Below, in pieces: positions 35,788-47,074 of a stretch of DNA of 64,000 nucleotides. The position numbers and the translations under genes were made by a program. The stretch comes from Acanthaster planci (Eukaryota; Echinodermata; Asteroidea; Valvatida; Acanthasteridae). The stretch spans positions 675,729 to 739,728 of the forward strand of contig NW_019091427.1 of NCBI RefSeq assembly GCF_001949145.1, read 5' to 3'. Position 1 is the stretch's first letter. Every line of letters begins with the position of its first letter. Under the pieces are notes generated by a model, which was not told the origin of the DNA, searched no databases, and saw only the letters and a list, made by a program, of their open reading frames with translations.

Positions 35788-37459
35788 CTTGGTCGGTAAC
35801 GAACGTCGGTCTCTTCCCAATTACAATTACATGTACGAATGATTTCAATCTGTGCGGTACAACTTAATGTAATCATATGATACGGTCAAATACTGGCAGA
35901 TCTTCTATTGAACTTTGTACCAATGGCAATATTTCAACTCTTCTAACCTGTTGTACAACAACGTGTGGCAGGTCAGACTGCATGAGTCCTCAAGCACAAA
36001 CAATGATCTGGTTACATAGTGTACTTCAATATATTTAGCGCTGTTCTATTTTAAGATTTTTCACCCGTCACGAGACTGTACTCTGTGCATATGCACCTCC
36101 GGTTCCCAAGCACGAGATCATTTTCGTTTTGTGGAAAATAGATGCAATGGACAACGCATATTTCCTTGTGTGTGCCTGGGCAGTTTCATACGCAGCTGTT
36201 CAGAACGGTACCGTCGGATAAGCCAGAAAGCACAGTAAAGAATCGCTCTGGTTTACGGTGGTTTATCGGGCCACTGCGCGGAATTCTGATGCCGGAATTC
36301 AAAAACCATTGGAACGAGCGATAAACGATTGTGCACACGGTGACTGAAAATGATTTTCAGCGCGATGTGCTACATTTAAGGCCGGTTCATACTTCACACG
36401 AATGCAAAAGCGAGGCGAATTTGACGTCACGAAACATTTGAAGCTAAATTTTGCCTAAGTTGCAATGTGTTGAACTTTACAATTACGCGAATGTTTGATC
36501 TGCCCTCACAAATTCGTGTTCCTATTCGCTTTCGTGTGAAGTATCAGCCAGCCTATAGGATACATACAAGACGGAAATCATCGCTCGATCGGTGCTCCAA
36601 CTACACGTACGCAATGCGGCATTTCGGCTATTCGGCAAACTTGAATAGTAGTAGACAAAATGGTCGTTGCCGCGAACGTGCCAATTCTGACGTTCTACGA
36701 CACCAATAGCGCCTCACTCTGGGGTCTCAAAGACGACAGAAAATTAATCATCATGCTACTAGCCTGAAAGGAAAAAAAATCGTCCCTCTCTCAATTTTTT
36801 TACATTGAAAAAAGTTATGACTCCGTTTTGGGAGCAATGGCGCCTTGTACCCCCTTGATCTGCTCTTGTCTAAGTGAACAAGATCAGAAGAGCCTTAAGT
36901 TTGACCTACATTGCGCGCTTCCAGAGCCCCCTAATGGGAAAAAGGAGCAGGGCCCTAAAGATTGCCCATGAAATATCGTGCCAAGACGTTTAGTTAAATC
37001 TGTACGTAAGACAAAATGTCAATTTTTTCCAAGCTTTTTTGTCTGCACTGTATTGCCGCAACAAGTTTGGGTGTTTGTTCTTGCAACGGCGTAAAATGCG
37101 AATGTGACTTGATGTTGTGGACAAAAAAAATTAAAAGCCTTACAGGCTTGACATCCTTGATTTTATTTGCTGGTGTTGTTTACCGATTGTTAGTTCTTGA
37201 AACTGAGTTTCACAAACTAACTTCCACTTGCAAACGAGTGTCAGTTTGTGGTGTCGGCGATTTTGTAACAATGAGTGGAAGTCGATGTAATCGTCGAAGA
37301 CGAAAGTTACAATTTTATTTTGTGGCCTTGAGTTAAAAACAGAGATAAAATGGCCCAAGTCGGGTACAAATTCAAGAAAATAAACCGTATTCATGTAAAA
37401 AAAATCGCTGACAAGAACTGCATCAGGTCAGCACAAATCAAGAACCTATCATTGCAGCG
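35788..37459. other. PLB1 5' flank and intergenic
   Basis: Holds the 36379-36554 foldback element and the presumed PLB1 promoter. No TATA box chosen and no gene recognised. Confidence 0.5.
36379..36554. mobile_element. MITE-like element with about 40-bp inverted ends
   Basis: Begins AGGCCGGTTCATACTTCACA and ends with the near reverse complement (TGTGAAGTATCAGCCAGCCT). No internal ORF. The flanks suggest a TA-rich target. Confidence 0.7.
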
Positions 37460-37660
37460 ATAGCGCAATATACTCTCGTTCTCATATTCAGGTGATAATG
37501 CGTTGAGGGAATTGTTGTATGTTTCTTCTGCAAACATCTTCCGTTGTCGAAGTTTTGGGGGCAATTGCCATAGCTCGGGTTCGAGTTGAAAGCGTCGTGG
37601 AGTACTACATCGGAAAAATGTAGGACCTTCAGTCGTAAAATCAAGAATTACCTGTTCAAG
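37460..37660 (+). pseudogene. Fragment of a KCTD-like gene, C-terminal part only
   Basis: Resembles the 3' part of the intact KCTD-like ORF and of the frameshifted copy. Shared words include TCAGGTGATAATG (as in the copy at 44705), GGGTTCGAGTTGAA, and TTTCAGTCGTAAAATCAAGAATT-like sequence at the stop region. The BTB half is absent and no frame is maintained, so it is a relic of the local duplication. Confidence 0.65.
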
Positions 37661-39123
37661 ATGTATGAAGATGTTGCATCTATTTGTTATCACTATTTCA
37701 GAAATAATGTACAGAAGTAACTTTGAGGAAACTTGTGGTTTAATATACATTAGATATTATAGGAAAGTTTAAGGAAGTTTTCTCTTGACAGCACGAGCCC
37801 TTTTGTTCTAAGGAGAGCGCATGACATGGCAGTTTATATTGAAAAGTCCACTTTTGTATGCAACAATTCTTCATGGCCCATGCCAGTAGAAATTGGTTGA
37901 GACTGTTGTAGTAAGCTCGTGGTGCCCAAGTTCTACACCAAATATTTTATCAGCTTAAGGTGTACTTGTGCTTGTACTAGGAATACGCTGTTCCTGTTCA
38001 CTGTGATTTTGATGAGTTCTGGAGATCTAGAAGTAAGCTTCCATGCACAGAGTTTGTACAGCATGGTCAGAGTCACTCAGGCATAACCAAACAGAGATTA
38101 GCCAGTGTCCGATAAGGCCTAGTTTATTGGAGATTATCGACTACTCCTGTGTTGAATGTGGCAACTCAGAGTCGATATTTCTTTATCTGGAACTGGAATC
38201 GATTTTTGACTTAGAGGGTTTTCATTTAAGTAACTTTTACTCTGTGACCAATATGCAAAAGGTTTAGGCTTTAAAATTAGTAAACTCTTAATACAGAGCA
38301 GAATGACATGTACACATTTGAGGAATTTTATGAATATTTTGTTTCTCTTGTATTTTTTTTTAATGTTCACTCTGCTGAATAATTATTTTACTTTAAGCTA
38401 AGTTACAGTGTTTCCCAACACTACCGATTTGTTGTTTAGAATTTTGGATTTGAATTTTATAGTTCTTGTTAGTTAACCAAAACTGTCTTTGGGTCATTCT
38501 GACTCTATGCTTTGACCAGTGAGCACATGAACATTGACTCCTACACCACTCAACCAGTGTCCACTTTGCTGTGTCATTTTTACAGAGTTCATCATTTTTA
38601 ATGGGCATCTCGGAGTAGCAACTCTCTTGCTACCTGGGGTGCAACATTTGTACTGAGGCTAAATACAAACCGCCATGCACTCGTCCAGGACAAATGCAGG
38701 GCTTCTTGTGGGTGTTGTCACCCACAACGTGTCTGCGACTTGTTCCAGGCGAGTTTTGAGAGGGTCCATTAAAACCAAAATGGCTGCTCATAATGTGTGC
38801 AGTTCAGCATGCAACTATTGTGTGTTCAATGATTTTGGTTCCAATAATTAAGACACGCATGTCACTACTCCCTGTGTAAACAGCTCTGTCCTTCACCTAA
38901 GGCATTACAGTATCCAGTGAGGGAATTCGAAACCACCTTGCATGATTACATCACATTTTCTTTATATATGCAGGCCTATGCATGAATTTAGTTATTTGCT
39001 TCGTTTTTAAGTACCACTTGACCTTTACTACAATTCCTTCACACAAAAACATTTTCGAGTCGGGAATTCCAAGTGTCACGCAATACTTGCCGTTAAGTGT
39101 TAAACAAAGCGGGTAACGGTTCC
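37661..39123. other. Intergenic, with the upstream module of the KCTD array
   Basis: 38905-39110 is one of three copies of a module (others about 42125-42360 and 43550-43750) with shared blocks CCAGTGAGG, CACACAAAAACATTT, CACGCAATA and TTGCCGTTAAG. 38772-38887 is a dispersed repeat copy. No gene seen. Confidence 0.55.
38772..38887 (+). repeat. Dispersed repeat, compact copy
   Basis: Partner of 32925-33175 without the central extra sequence. Confidence 0.55.
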
Positions 39124-39340
39124 CATATACTGCTTTGTAAATGCACACTGACTCTAGCTCTCGCCGCGTTGTCGACTGTATTTGACAGAAATAACTCGTG
39201 ACATCATTTGGCGGCAAACGGGATTCACCTGCAACCTATAAAATCCCGATTGCCGCCAAATAATGTTACATGTTCTTTCTGTCACATACAGTTGACAACG
39301 CGGCGGGAGCTGTTCAGTGTGTGTCTACAGAGCAGTATTT
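39124..39340. repeat. Inverted duplication around the KCTD-like promoter
   Basis: Arms of about 98 bp (39124-39222 and 39243-39340) are reverse complements with scattered mismatches and short indels, including TTGCCGCCAAAT, TTTCTGTCA, ACAACGCGGCG and AGAGCAGTAT-like blocks. The 20-bp spacer holds the TATA box. This suggests a head-to-head duplicated promoter. Confidence 0.8.
39237..39244 (+). promoter_or_regulatory. TATA box of the KCTD-like gene
   Basis: TATAAAAT about 190 bp upstream of the ATG at 39435, predicting transcription from about 39270. No intron is needed between it and the ORF. Confidence 0.5.
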
Positions 39341-39434
39341 CTTCCACCCAAAGAGCAGATTTCCAGACCAGATACGCCACAAAAGATAAAAACTATCAAG
39401 AATTCCTCACAGCTGTGCACAGGACTGCCAAGAA

Positions 39435-40031
39435 ATGGAAGAATTTGTTAAGCTTGATGTAGGCGGCTACCTTTACACCACTCCACGCTCTACCGTCACT
39501 CGTTACCCTGAGTCCATGCTAGGGAAAATGTTTAGTGGGAGAATACCGCCTGCCATTGATGCCGACGGGAGGTATCTCATCAATGGAGACGGTTCCGTCT
39601 TTTGTCACGTCTTGAACTATCTGCGACGGTCCAAGCTCGACCTCCCGGGAGATTTTCAAGATTGGGACCTGCTGGCTACAGAGGCGGATTACTATCGGAT
39701 TGAAGATCTGAAAAAGGCAGTTAAGACAGCTAAGGAGGAGATGGTGACCAAGGAATTTGTGGAAGTGACATCCTACCATAACCGTGATGGCCAAATCAAC
39801 GGTTACCGTGGGAGCACGGAAACATTGCATCAATTAAAGTCTTTTTATAATCTTGGGTCCATTGAGGTTTCAAAGAACAGTGGTGGGAACTATTTTGAGT
39901 TTTTTGAGCGTACATATCCTCAGCGGTTGGAGATTTTCAGGACATTGTCGAAGCTTGGGTTCGAGTTGAATACGGTGCGGAGTATTGATTCAAAATATTG
40001 TTGGACCTTCAGTCGTAAGGTCAGGCATTAA
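39435..40031 (+). CDS. KCTD-like BTB/T1 domain protein, intronless
   Basis: A 198-residue protein beginning MEEFVKLDVGGYLYTTPRST, a canonical KCTD-type BTB (potassium-channel T1-like) domain over about residues 4-100: VKLDVGG, the FSGRIPP loop, DGRYLINGDGSVFCHVLNYLR, LLATEADYY. Family members form oligomers and many act as CUL3 ubiquitin-ligase adaptors; the small intronless design recalls KCTD6, KCTD11 and KCTD21. The C-terminal half (FVEVTSYHNRDG, then GNYFEFFERTYPQRLEIF and WTFSRK) looks like the C-terminal domain of that group. The exact orthologue is not assigned. It is the only intact copy of a local array; a frameshifted copy is at 44269-44870 and a fragment at 37460-37660. Confidence 0.92.
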   Translation: MEEFVKLDVGGYLYTTPRSTVTRYPESMLGKMFSGRIPPAIDADGRYLINGDGSVFCHVLNYLRRSKLDLPGDFQDWDLLATEADYYRIEDLKKAVKTAKEEMVTKEFVEVTSYHNRDGQINGYRGSTETLHQLKSFYNLGSIEVSKNSGGNYFEFFERTYPQRLEIFRTLSKLGFELNTVRSIDSKYCWTFSRKVRH

Positions 40032-42119
40032 CTTCAGATGAGGACAAGTCATAGCGGTGTAAAAGCGCAACGCCGAGCCCGACAGACATATCAGCCGTAC
40101 AAGAGCCGTGGCCTCCTATATACCAACAGTGCAGCTAACTGTCCGTCAGCGCCACAACGCGAAGGGAGCCGATTCTCTGCCTTCTTCAAGCGTGCAACTT
40201 CGTCCCAAAGTTGCTTTGTATCAACCATAATTGCTTGCTCATGCTTAGATTTCAGTTAGTCATGTAAATGGAAGAGTGTTAGTGAATAGACTGCGAAGTA
40301 AAATAGATTTTTTTTTTTTGCGGGGATGGGGGCACTGTATTCGTCGTCATTTGTGAAGCCTCTCTTTGTTGTGTGAAATAAAAGTCCTACAGGGTCTCTG
40401 CTTTTTAGGGGGCTTGCAACCTACCCCCCCAAAAAAAAGTAAAATAAAAATAAAACGGCATTGGGAGAAGGCCTATAGATCCACGCCTGATCCCATCTTG
40501 AAGAAGAAAGAAAAAGACGTAAAAGTACATCTAATTTATTGTACTTTAAGTATGATGTATTTAGGGACTGAAGACCAGCGCTAAGCTGAGATTTAGAAAG
40601 TGGTCTTTTGAATGCTTTCCCAGAGACCAATGCAATGCAATTTGTTTCCATAGAACCCTTAAAATTGAACCCTTTAGTTAACTTCATTTTTACCTTTTTT
40701 GTTATTAAAAAAGTATTTTAATGCCTCTTGGGGTTTTAAGATAACTTCAGTGTTAGATTTGGGTACATAAATTGCTTGTTTTTTTGACATTTTGTTCACA
40801 AGTAGTTTCTTTTTCTATGTTTATTCACAGCTCTTTGTAAGTTTGTAGCAATGAGCCAACGAGCAACCCTTTGTTGGAAATGTTACTAAAACAGCAAAAT
40901 TTTGAAACATATACAAACTATTAACTGAATACAGTGTCTTCCCGATTGGCTCCAAAGCTGTTTATATCGAGATTTGGGCCAACTTCAGACTTTAGAAGCA
41001 AATTGCTGTTTATTATGTGTACAGTATAGCAGCCATTGTGTTCTGTAAACTACTCTGATTGGCTCCACGCAGCAGAACCCACTGCTATCTGGAAAAGTAT
41101 TGAAAATTATTAATGTTTAAAAAGTCCGTTTTTCAATACACAGAGCCTCAGAGGAGTGTGAAATAACTGCCATACATTTTGCCTACGAAAACTCTGTAGT
41201 CTGGACCTTTGAGGGCATATTGTAAATTAAAACCAGCAAAAGTTGCTGCATTTGTTTGGAATAAATCAGATATAATTAAATGTGTTTCACATTACACTCA
41301 GGATATTTTTAAAAATGTCATTATGTACACGAAATATAAATATCGGAATATAAACTTAGTATAATACGCTTTCTGAAGTAGGTATTCATTTTAGCTGCTT
41401 TCATCATTTTAATTACTGGTAAATCGAAAACTTGTGAAATAGAAATAATTTGACGTCAAGAGTAGTTATAGCTTTGAAAAAGGGACATAATATCTTACAC
41501 TATCATGTACCAAAGTCATTAATGCGAGAAAGACCATTATAGGCCTATGTTAATTGTAAGGCCAGCTGCAGCTTCTGTAAAATAGTTTTGTTCATAGGTT
41601 CATTACGTGTGGCTTATTGGTTACTTCATCTCCTCGGCACCTGGTTTACTTTGATGAGTTTTGACCACTTGTCTCCGATACAGTTTCTATCCGGTTCCTA
41701 AATGTGACGTCACTTCAGTTTAAACCACGCCCACTGCAAATGCACTGCACATAGAGTTACATGAAATGATCGCCGATAACTTGGAACCATGGAACCGGAA
41801 GTTAACGCGTAACTTCAGCGATCGTCCAACGGCAGCCTGAAAATCGTGGCGCGTTCGCCTTTTTGACGAAGTCACTTACGAACCGGATAGTCAATGGCAG
41901 TTACATCATTGTATATTTTGTTCCTTTACTTGTATTAGGTTGTATGCTATTTAAGTCGCCTGATTAAAGCAAAATGCATAAAATTTCATTTTGACCTAGT
42001 TTAACAAGCACTGTTAGGTCATTTCCAAACACTGTTTGACACAGTTCTTTTCACAGATGGAGAATTGGATTTATCTGCTGGCATAGTACTTTCTGTATCC
42101 ACTTTTCATTACCCCTTAC
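40032..42119. other. 3' flank module of the KCTD array (copy B)
   Basis: Homologous in segments to 44870-46920 and 47075-47860, with shared blocks such as CTGCGAAGTAA/CTGCCAAGCTAA, GGACTGAAGACCAGCGCTA, GAGGTAGGTATT-like and CACCATTTTAATTAC. Contains the 41687-41890 MITE. No gene recognised. Confidence 0.6.
41687..41890. mobile_element. MITE with CTATCCGGTTC ends
   Basis: Starts CTATCCGGTTCCTAAATGTG and ends with the inverted ACTTACGAACCGGATAG; about 204 bp, no ORF. The paralogous module near 47700-47745 lacks it, giving an approximate empty site. Confidence 0.75.
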
Positions 42120-42124
42120 CCATG

Positions 42125-42680
42125 GACTACCAATATCCAATAAGAGGACTCGACATACCCTTTCAGATAACTTCATATCTATTTCTGTATACGTATAGGT
42201 CTGTGCGTGTAAATAGTCCTATTCACTTGGTTCGTGTTTAACCTTTTAACTTTTTGTATTTTTCTTTCACACAAAAACATTTACCACTGCCACGCAATAT
42301 TGCCGTCAAGGTGTGGCCCACAGGTTCCCGACAACGTTGACGACAGTTATTTGGTAGTCGGTTTCCAGACCACAAATTCTACATCAAGAAAATTTGTAGT
42401 TTCTGATTGTTGCCACTGTCAAGTGTTATTTCCAAAAATTAATGTTCGAAATGACCAAATCCTACTTTTAAAACTTTGGTAGTGATCGTCATGAGTGTTC
42501 ATGATAATCTATGGATAATGGCAACCTCCCGTACATATCGTCATAGTTCTGTTTTCATTGTTGATAAGGATTTGTCCTAACATTGAAAAAGCTAGTGGGG
42601 TTGTGTGGTAAGGGAAGTTGGGAACCAGGCCATATTTTCGATGAGACGGACACCATTCGATCTATCTGGAGCAAGCGACA
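42125..42680 (+). repeat. Upstream module of the KCTD array, copy C (no KCTD ORF)
   Basis: Matches 43550-44070 in order: GGACTCG(A/G)CATACCCT, the CACACAAAAACATTT-type block, TTGCCGT-AAGGTG, CCCGACAACGTTGACGACAGT, TAGTCG, CAGACCACAAATTCT-like, and CGATGAGACG-ACACCATTCG. The KCTD ORF expected next is replaced by an INSM fragment. Confidence 0.7.
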
Positions 42681-42694
42681 TAGGCTGGTACTCC

Positions 42695-42870
42695 GTTTAC
42701 AGAGGTTGACCGACCATTGGTATATCCCTTCCCGCAGTGCTCGCAACGGTATGGTGGCGATCCATCCTCGGTGTTGTCACAGTTAGGGCTGAAAGTGCTC
42801 CTGGGACTGCTGCCTACGCTGCCCAGGCTGCCTGCACTGACATAGAGGAGATGCAGGAAGCGGAAGGTCG
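42695..42870 (-). pseudogene. INSM zinc-finger fragment (partial duplicate of 48756-49931)
   Basis: Shares long near-identical runs with 48883-49070 on the same strand: CGCAGTGCTCGCA, CGGTATGGTGGCGATCCATC, GTGCTCCTGGGACTGCTGCC, TACGCTGCCCAGG. It covers finger 3 and part of the preceding Ser/Pro-rich linker, then breaks off. A clear partial copy, not a gene. Confidence 0.9.
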
Positions 42871-43549
42871 TGAATGAAATTCGTTTTTATACCCCTCTTC
42901 AGGTGACTTTTCGAAGATACTGTTTGAAGGACACAAACGGAAATCGCAATAGTGTTTTCTTGGGTTGATCTCAGTTAGAAATCATTCTCCCAAAACTGGT
43001 AAACATCATGATCGTCGGTCCCATGGGCGGCCGCGCGAGGTTTTCAGGAGCTCTTTTTTACTTCCAGGCTCTGTATTCGTTTTTTTCCACTTTCCCCCTT
43101 TTTAAATCAATGAATACCCTTTATTGCTTGTTTCGTAAATGGATCCTTAAAAAGTGAGTTGTGCGACATTTTAAGTGTGGAAATATTTCGAAACAAATTA
43201 GTTTCCCTGTAGGCTTGTTCAATGGAAAAGACACGGTGTGGTAGTGGGATGAAGCGTATTTAGAAACCCTTGGGATTTATTTCCAAAATACCTCGATGAA
43301 ATAGCACTTCCTTGGCAATAGGTGGTTTAATTTTCATCGTGACCCCGTCAGTGACTGAACGACACGGTTGGGCACTTCCCAGTCGTCCCCTTTATTCTTC
43401 CTTCGAAGTGCTTTTGTTATGGAAAGTCAGAAACGTAATGCTACATTGCATTGAACGGTTCCTACCTTGTATGTAAGTGCAAAAATCGATATTACTTCCT
43501 TAAACGTACTTTTCATTAACCCTTTTACCCTAAGACTATTAATTAATAT
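42871..43549. other. Spacer in the KCTD array
   Basis: No feature recognised. Confidence 0.4.
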
Positions 43550-44226
43550 CCAGTGAGGGGACTCGGCATACCCTCGCATGGTTACTTCATAACTATTTTC
43601 TTATGCGTGGCTATATATATAAAGATATACATGTAGTTACACACTTGGTTCTTCTTCACACGGAAACATTTTTTGAGTCGTTTAATGTCAAGGGGAATTC
43701 ACGCAGTTTTGCCGTTAAGGTGCGGGCCACGGCCCACAGACTCCCGCCAACGTTGACGACAGTCACTGGGTAGTCGATTCTCAGACCACAAATGCTATTT
43801 TGAAAAAATCTTGAAGTTCTGATTGCTGCCAATGTCAAGTGTTATATCTGATAAAAGTCTAAATCCAGTTTTGTTCACTTGGATAGTGACCGTGAAAACT
43901 GTTCATGAAAATCAATGGGTAACGGCAACCTCCTGTATTGCCAAGCGGTTTTTTTTTTCGTTGTTTGGGGGTGACCTGTCATAATACTGAAAAAGTAAAT
44001 TAGATTGTTCGGTAAAGGAAAGCTCAGTCCACGTAATCGATGAGACGTATACCATTCGGTTGGTCAGGTCTCTGAAATCAGAACGCTAACGGGAGAGATT
44101 GGTCCGGCAACGTGTCTCGCAACGCAACTCGCCACGTGAACTATCCAGTCTGCATATAGAACGGTATCTGTTTCCCGCAAACAGACCAGATTTCTGTAGT
44201 GACATGCGCAGACATGGAAGAGGGGA
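43550..44226 (+). repeat. Upstream module of the KCTD array, copy D
   Basis: Third copy of the upstream module; runs into the KCTD pseudogene. Confidence 0.7.
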
Positions 44227-44268
44227 ATGGAAGATACTATCAAGAGGTCCTCACAGGCTCTCCTAGAA

Positions 44269-44870
44269 ATGGAAGAATTCGTTAAGCTTGATGTAGGTGG
44301 CCACCTTTACACCGCCCTACGCTCTACCGTCACTCGTTACCCTGAGTCTATGCAATGTTCAGTGGGAGAATACCGCCTGTTCGTGATACCGACGGGAAAT
44401 ACGTCATCGATGGAGACGGTTCAGTCTTTCGTCACGTCTTGAACTATCTACGACGGTCCAAGCTTGACCTCCCGAGAAATTTTCAAGATTGGGACCTGCT
44501 GGCTACAGAAGCGGATTACTATCAGATTGAAGATCTGAAAAAGGCAGTGGAGACAGCTAAGGAGGAGAGGGTGACTGACTGGGGGACTGAGGGGATCAAG
44601 GAATTCGTGGAATTGACTGCCCACCAGGATAGTGCCGGCTACATCAGCGGTTACCGTGGGAGCCAGATACACTGCACGAATTAGAATCACTTGATAAACG
44701 TATTCTGGTGATAATGTGTGACGGGGACTACCATGCGTTTTATGGGCCAACATGTCCCAAGCGGTTGGAGTTTTCGGGAAATTGTCAAAACTTGGATTTG
44801 AGTTGAACACCCCGTGAAGTACTGAATTACAACTTTGTTGGACCTTCAGTCGCAAAATCAAGAATTGAGT
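44269..44870 (+). pseudogene. Frameshifted KCTD-like gene copy
   Basis: A close relative of the intact 39435-40031 gene. It opens MEEFVKLDVGGHLYTALRST, then loses about 8 bases after PESM (near 44352). This shifts the frame, which resumes as MFSGRIPP...LNYLRRSKLD...LLATEADYY. A second single-base loss near 44656 shifts it again before the C-terminal domain, and the last part is recognisable only at DNA level (TTGGACCTTCAGTCGCAAAATCAAGAATT-like end). It also carries about 9 extra codons near WGTEGI. Two frameshifts make it a pseudogene unless the assembly is wrong here. Confidence 0.85.
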
Positions 44871-46029
44871 TCGGATGTGGTGAAATCTTAGCCGGCAGGT
44901 GATGTATACGAGCGGGACGTTCTGCAGACAATCATATCACCTACACGAGATGTATTCTGCTACACTGACAGTGCAGCTAACTGTCCGTCAGCGCAACAAC
45001 GCGAAGGTAACCAGCTCCTTGCCCTCCTCAAGCGTGCAACCTCGTACCTGTCCTTCCTCCACGGTTATATCATGTTTGTATCGACAATAATTGGTTGCTC
45101 ATGCTTTGATTTCAGTTATTCATAACGGGAAAAGTGTCAGAGGATAGACTGCCAAGCTAATAAGTCCCAAGGGGCGGATCGATTTTTTTTACGGGGGGGG
45201 GCTGGTCTTTGTTTTTATGGGGCTTGAAACCACAAGATGTTGGAAAAAAAGAACAAAAAAGTGGGTCCTCTCTATCCACGTCTATCCACGTCTGATCCCC
45301 TCTTCAAGTGAAGAGGAAAAGGCGTAAAAGTGTTTTGTTTACTTTAAGGATGATTCAGGAACTGAAGACCAACACTATGTTGAGATTTCGCTAGCGGTCC
45401 TTGAGTGCTCTAACCTTCCTAAAAGGGTCCATGCAGTACAATTTGCAACCCTTTAAAATGCACCTTTGCGAAAAATGCATTTTAACACCTTGATTTTCAG
45501 GATAATGCAAATTTCTATATTCATGAAATTTCAAGGAAAATCCTCAATATTGCATTCCTGTGGGCACAAATAACTGCTGGGATATTTGACGTTTTGTTCT
45601 TAATTATTTTCGTGTTCTTTATTGATGTATAAGTTCGTAGCCATTGGGCCGGCGAGCAATCTTTTCTTTGAAATGTTACCATTACGTCATTTTGGAACAG
45701 AAAAACCTGTACACCGAGGTGTCTTCCCGATTAAATCCTCACAGCAGCGCCCCTCTGTTGTCTAAAAGCATTTAAAAAATATAAAGACCACTTTTCAATG
45801 CACTGCAGAGCCTGAGAGGGATGTGAAAATGTTGTCATACATGGTCTTTGAGAAAACACTGTAGCCCGGACTCTTTGTGGGCAGACTGTAAATCGAAAAC
45901 AATAAAGGTTTGCTGGGAACAGATCAGGTACTAAAAACAGAAGTTTTAACGTATAGGCCTACTCATGAAATCTTTAAAAATCAAATGTCAGTATTTACGT
46001 TATATATAAAAACGCAATATAAAATGGGT
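44871..46029 (+). repeat. 3' flank module of the KCTD array, copy D
   Basis: Parallels 40032-41340 block by block, including CAGCTAACTGTCCGTCAGCGC, a T-run followed by G-run, and CTGAAGACCAACACTA. Cut by the assembly gap. Confidence 0.7.
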
Positions 46030-46661
46030 NNNNNNNNNNNNNNNNNNNNNNNNNNNNNNNNNNNNNNNNNNNNNNNNNNNNNNNNNNNNNNNNNNNNNNN
46101 NNNNNNNNNNNNNNNNNNNNNNNNNNNNNNNNNNNNNNNNNNNNNNNNNNNNNNNNNNNNNNNNNNNNNNNNNNNNNNNNNNNNNNNNNNNNNNNNNNNN
46201 NNNNNNNNNNNNNNNNNNNNNNNNNNNNNNNNNNNNNNNNNNNNNNNNNNNNNNNNNNNNNNNNNNNNNNNNNNNNNNNNNNNNNNNNNNNNNNNNNNNN
46301 NNNNNNNNNNNNNNNNNNNNNNNNNNNNNNNNNNNNNNNNNNNNNNNNNNNNNNNNNNNNNNNNNNNNNNNNNNNNNNNNNNNNNNNNNNNNNNNNNNNN
46401 NNNNNNNNNNNNNNNNNNNNNNNNNNNNNNNNNNNNNNNNNNNNNNNNNNNNNNNNNNNNNNNNNNNNNNNNNNNNNNNNNNNNNNNNNNNNNNNNNNNN
46501 NNNNNNNNNNNNNNNNNNNNNNNNNNNNNNNNNNNNNNNNNNNNNNNNNNNNNNNNNNNNNNNNNNNNNNNNNNNNNNNNNNNNNNNNNNNNNNNNNNNN
46601 NNNNNNNNNNNNNNNNNNNNNNNNNNNNNNNNNNNNNNNNNNNNNNNNNNNNNNNNNNNNN
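46030..46661. other. Assembly gap (632 N)
   Basis: Unknown sequence inside the duplicated array; such arrays commonly break assemblies. Nothing can be read here. Confidence 1.
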
Positions 46662-46945
46662 ATAATACGCTGAGGTAGGTATTCCTTTTACATGATTCCA
46701 CCATTTTAATTACATATAAATCCAAAAAACAAAACAAAAACCACAACAAAAACCCGTTAATTAGAGGTACAGTTTGCCCTCAATAGAAGTTGTGGCTGTG
46801 AATAATATCTTACAATTTCATGCCCCCAAAAAGTAAAAATATGTTACTGATAAATCACTTTGATAAATCAATAAATAGCTTTGTTCATTAGTTCATTACG
46901 ATTGACGTTTACCATTCGGTTGAGAATAGTATTAGTTCGTGGCAC
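46662..46945 (+). repeat. 3' flank module continued after the gap
   Basis: ATAATACGC-GAGGTAGGTATT and CCACCATTTTAATTAC match 41360-41420 and 47405-47465. Confidence 0.6.
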
Positions 46946-47069
46946 TAAGGCCGTGTCCGAAACAGGCTTCCAGAGCTACGGCTAAGTCTATTGTCTGCAC
47001 GTCTCCACGTACTTTCCATGGAGTGAAGACCTAGACCTAGCTCTAGACAACGGATTCGGATGCAGCCTA
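46946..47069. mobile_element. MITE, copy 1 (inverted partner at 61967-62085)
   Basis: 124 bp with imperfect inverted ends: TAAGGCCGTGTCCGAA on the left and TTCGGATGCAGCCTA on the right. The whole unit recurs in opposite orientation at 61967-62085. Confidence 0.8.
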
Positions 47070-47074
47070 CGTCA

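Noticed and set aside
45910-46749. Long ORFs spanning the N run on both strands
   Set aside because: They are artefacts of translating N; no sequence is known there.
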